Below are positions 21,717 through 22,374 of a stretch of DNA of 22,374 bases, piece after piece; the stretch's first letter is position 1, and every line of letters begins with the position of its first letter. The notes below the pieces were generated by a model that saw nothing but the letters and a program-made list of their open reading frames with translations, did not search any database and was not told the origin of the DNA. The position numbers and the translations under genes are program-made. This stretch comes from Pseudomonadota bacterium. GTDB taxonomy: Bacteria; Pseudomonadota; Gammaproteobacteria; Burkholderiales; Burkholderiaceae_D. The DNA lies in assembly GCA_023392035.1 (NCBI GenBank), contig JAEVZY010000227.1:1-22374 (forward strand), given 5' to 3'.

Positions 21717-22374
21717 TCAAGCCGGAAGCGGCGCTGGGCGCAGCACCGGCTTTTCATTGATCGGCAGGTTGACCACGGCGGCAAACAGGCCCAGCCCGAT
21801 GACGATCATCCACACCGTGTTGTAGCTGCCCTGCAGATCGAAGAGGTAGCCGCCCAGCCAGACTCCGAGGAAGCTGCCCACCTGGTGGGAAAAGAACACG
21901 AAGCCGGCCAGCATCGACAGATGCTTGACGCCGAACATGCTGGCCACCACGCCATTGGTCAGCGGCACGGTGGACAACCACAGCAAGCCGATCGCCGCCG
22001 CGAACACGTACACCGACCACGGCGTGAGCGGCGCCAGCAGGAACAGCGCGATCACCACCGAACGCGCCAGATAGATGGCCGACAGCACATAGCGCTTGGG
22101 CAGAACCGCGCCCAGCTTGCCGGCGTAGTAGGAACCAAAGATATTGAACAGGCCGAGCAAGGCCAGCGCCATCACCGCCACGCCCGGATCGAGCAAGCCC
22201 TTGTCCTTCAGATAGGCCGGCAGGTGCACGCCGGTGAACACCAACTGGAAGCCGCACACGAAATAGCCCGCCACCAGCAACAGGAAAGAGCGATTGGAGA
22301 AGGCTTCGCGGATCGCATCGCCCACGCTTTGATGGGCGCCGGCGCCGTGATGCGCCGGCTTCGGTTCATGCATG
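21717..22374 (-). CDS. MFS transporter, C-terminal half (cut by window edge)
   Basis: The visible 218 residues begin in the central cytoplasmic loop (MHEPKPAHHGAGAHQSVGDA) and cover six transmembrane helices, TM7-TM12: SFLLLVAGYFVCGFQLVFTG, VAVMALALLGLFNIFGSYYA, VLSAIYLARSVVIALFLLA, SVYVFAAAIGLLWLST, LAGFVFFSHQVGSFLGVWLG and VWMIVIGLGLFAAVVNLP. The first Met is therefore internal and the N-terminal half lies beyond 22374. Substrate cannot be told; the sequence is in the broad monocarboxylate/organic-acid-like MFS range. The small membrane peptide follows directly. Confidence 0.9.
   Translation of the reverse strand, partial: MHEPKPAHHGAGAHQSVGDAIREAFSNRSFLLLVAGYFVCGFQLVFTGVHLPAYLKDKGLLDPGVAVMALALLGLFNIFGSYYAGKLGAVLPKRYVLSAIYLARSVVIALFLLAPLTPWSVYVFAAAIGLLWLSTVPLTNGVVASMFGVKHLSMLAGFVFFSHQVGSFLGVWLGGYLFDLQGSYNTVWMIVIGLGLFAAVVNLPINEKPVLRPAPLPA

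Overview
The window looks like chromosomal DNA from a betaproteobacterium of the order Burkholderiales, most likely the Oxalobacteraceae (Herbaspirillum/Collimonas-like). This rests on protein flavour, high GC with strong Shine-Dalgarno sites, a PHA granule phasin with a TGC-N3-GCA operator pair, a prkA-yeaH-spoVR operon and a short anti-Shine-Dalgarno RNA of betaproteobacterial type. It carries 22 protein genes (one cut by the right edge), one strong small-RNA candidate and several well-formed terminators and operators. I saw no rRNA, tRNA, insertion sequence, CRISPR array or prophage.

Left part (1-5.1 kb): a small HTH protein with a His/Gln tail (-), a 34-residue membrane peptide followed by a YedK/HMCES-type SRAP protein (+), an MscS-type channel (-), an AI-2E-family permease (+), and a TerC-family membrane protein followed by a small unknown gene (-). 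An NhaR-like LysR regulator is divergent from terC.

Middle-left (6.1-7.5 kb): a compact type III secretion island on the minus strand, with a putative secreted protein, a CesT-family chaperone and a small disordered protein. Two promoters there share GGAAC-N16-TTACKTAG, the look of an ECF (HrpL-type) regulon. No secretion apparatus genes lie in the window, so the island is an outlier of a system encoded elsewhere.

Middle (7.6-10.3 kb): a hemerythrin protein, FolE, a NYN/OST-HTH protein that has lost the catalytic half of its NYN domain, and a SET-domain methyltransferase. Between the last two lies a roughly 64-nt RNA with its own promoter, tandem anti-SD repeats and a perfect terminator.

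Centre (10.5-15.3 kb): the stress operon prkA-yeaH-spoVR, with a strong hairpin between the first two genes and a TTG start for yeaH. It is followed by two small unknown genes and an FAD-dependent oxidoreductase.

Right part (17.9-22.4 kb): a phasin (-) that converges on the oxidoreductase at a bidirectional terminator and has a clear promoter bracketed by two repressor-like palindromes. Next come a secreted Gly/Ser/Pro-rich protein, a B12-binding-type radical SAM enzyme overlapping an alpha/beta hydrolase by ATGA, and finally an MFS transporter fragment with a 42-43-residue membrane peptide directly downstream.

All assignments are by eye from motifs and remembered families. No alignment or folding program was run.
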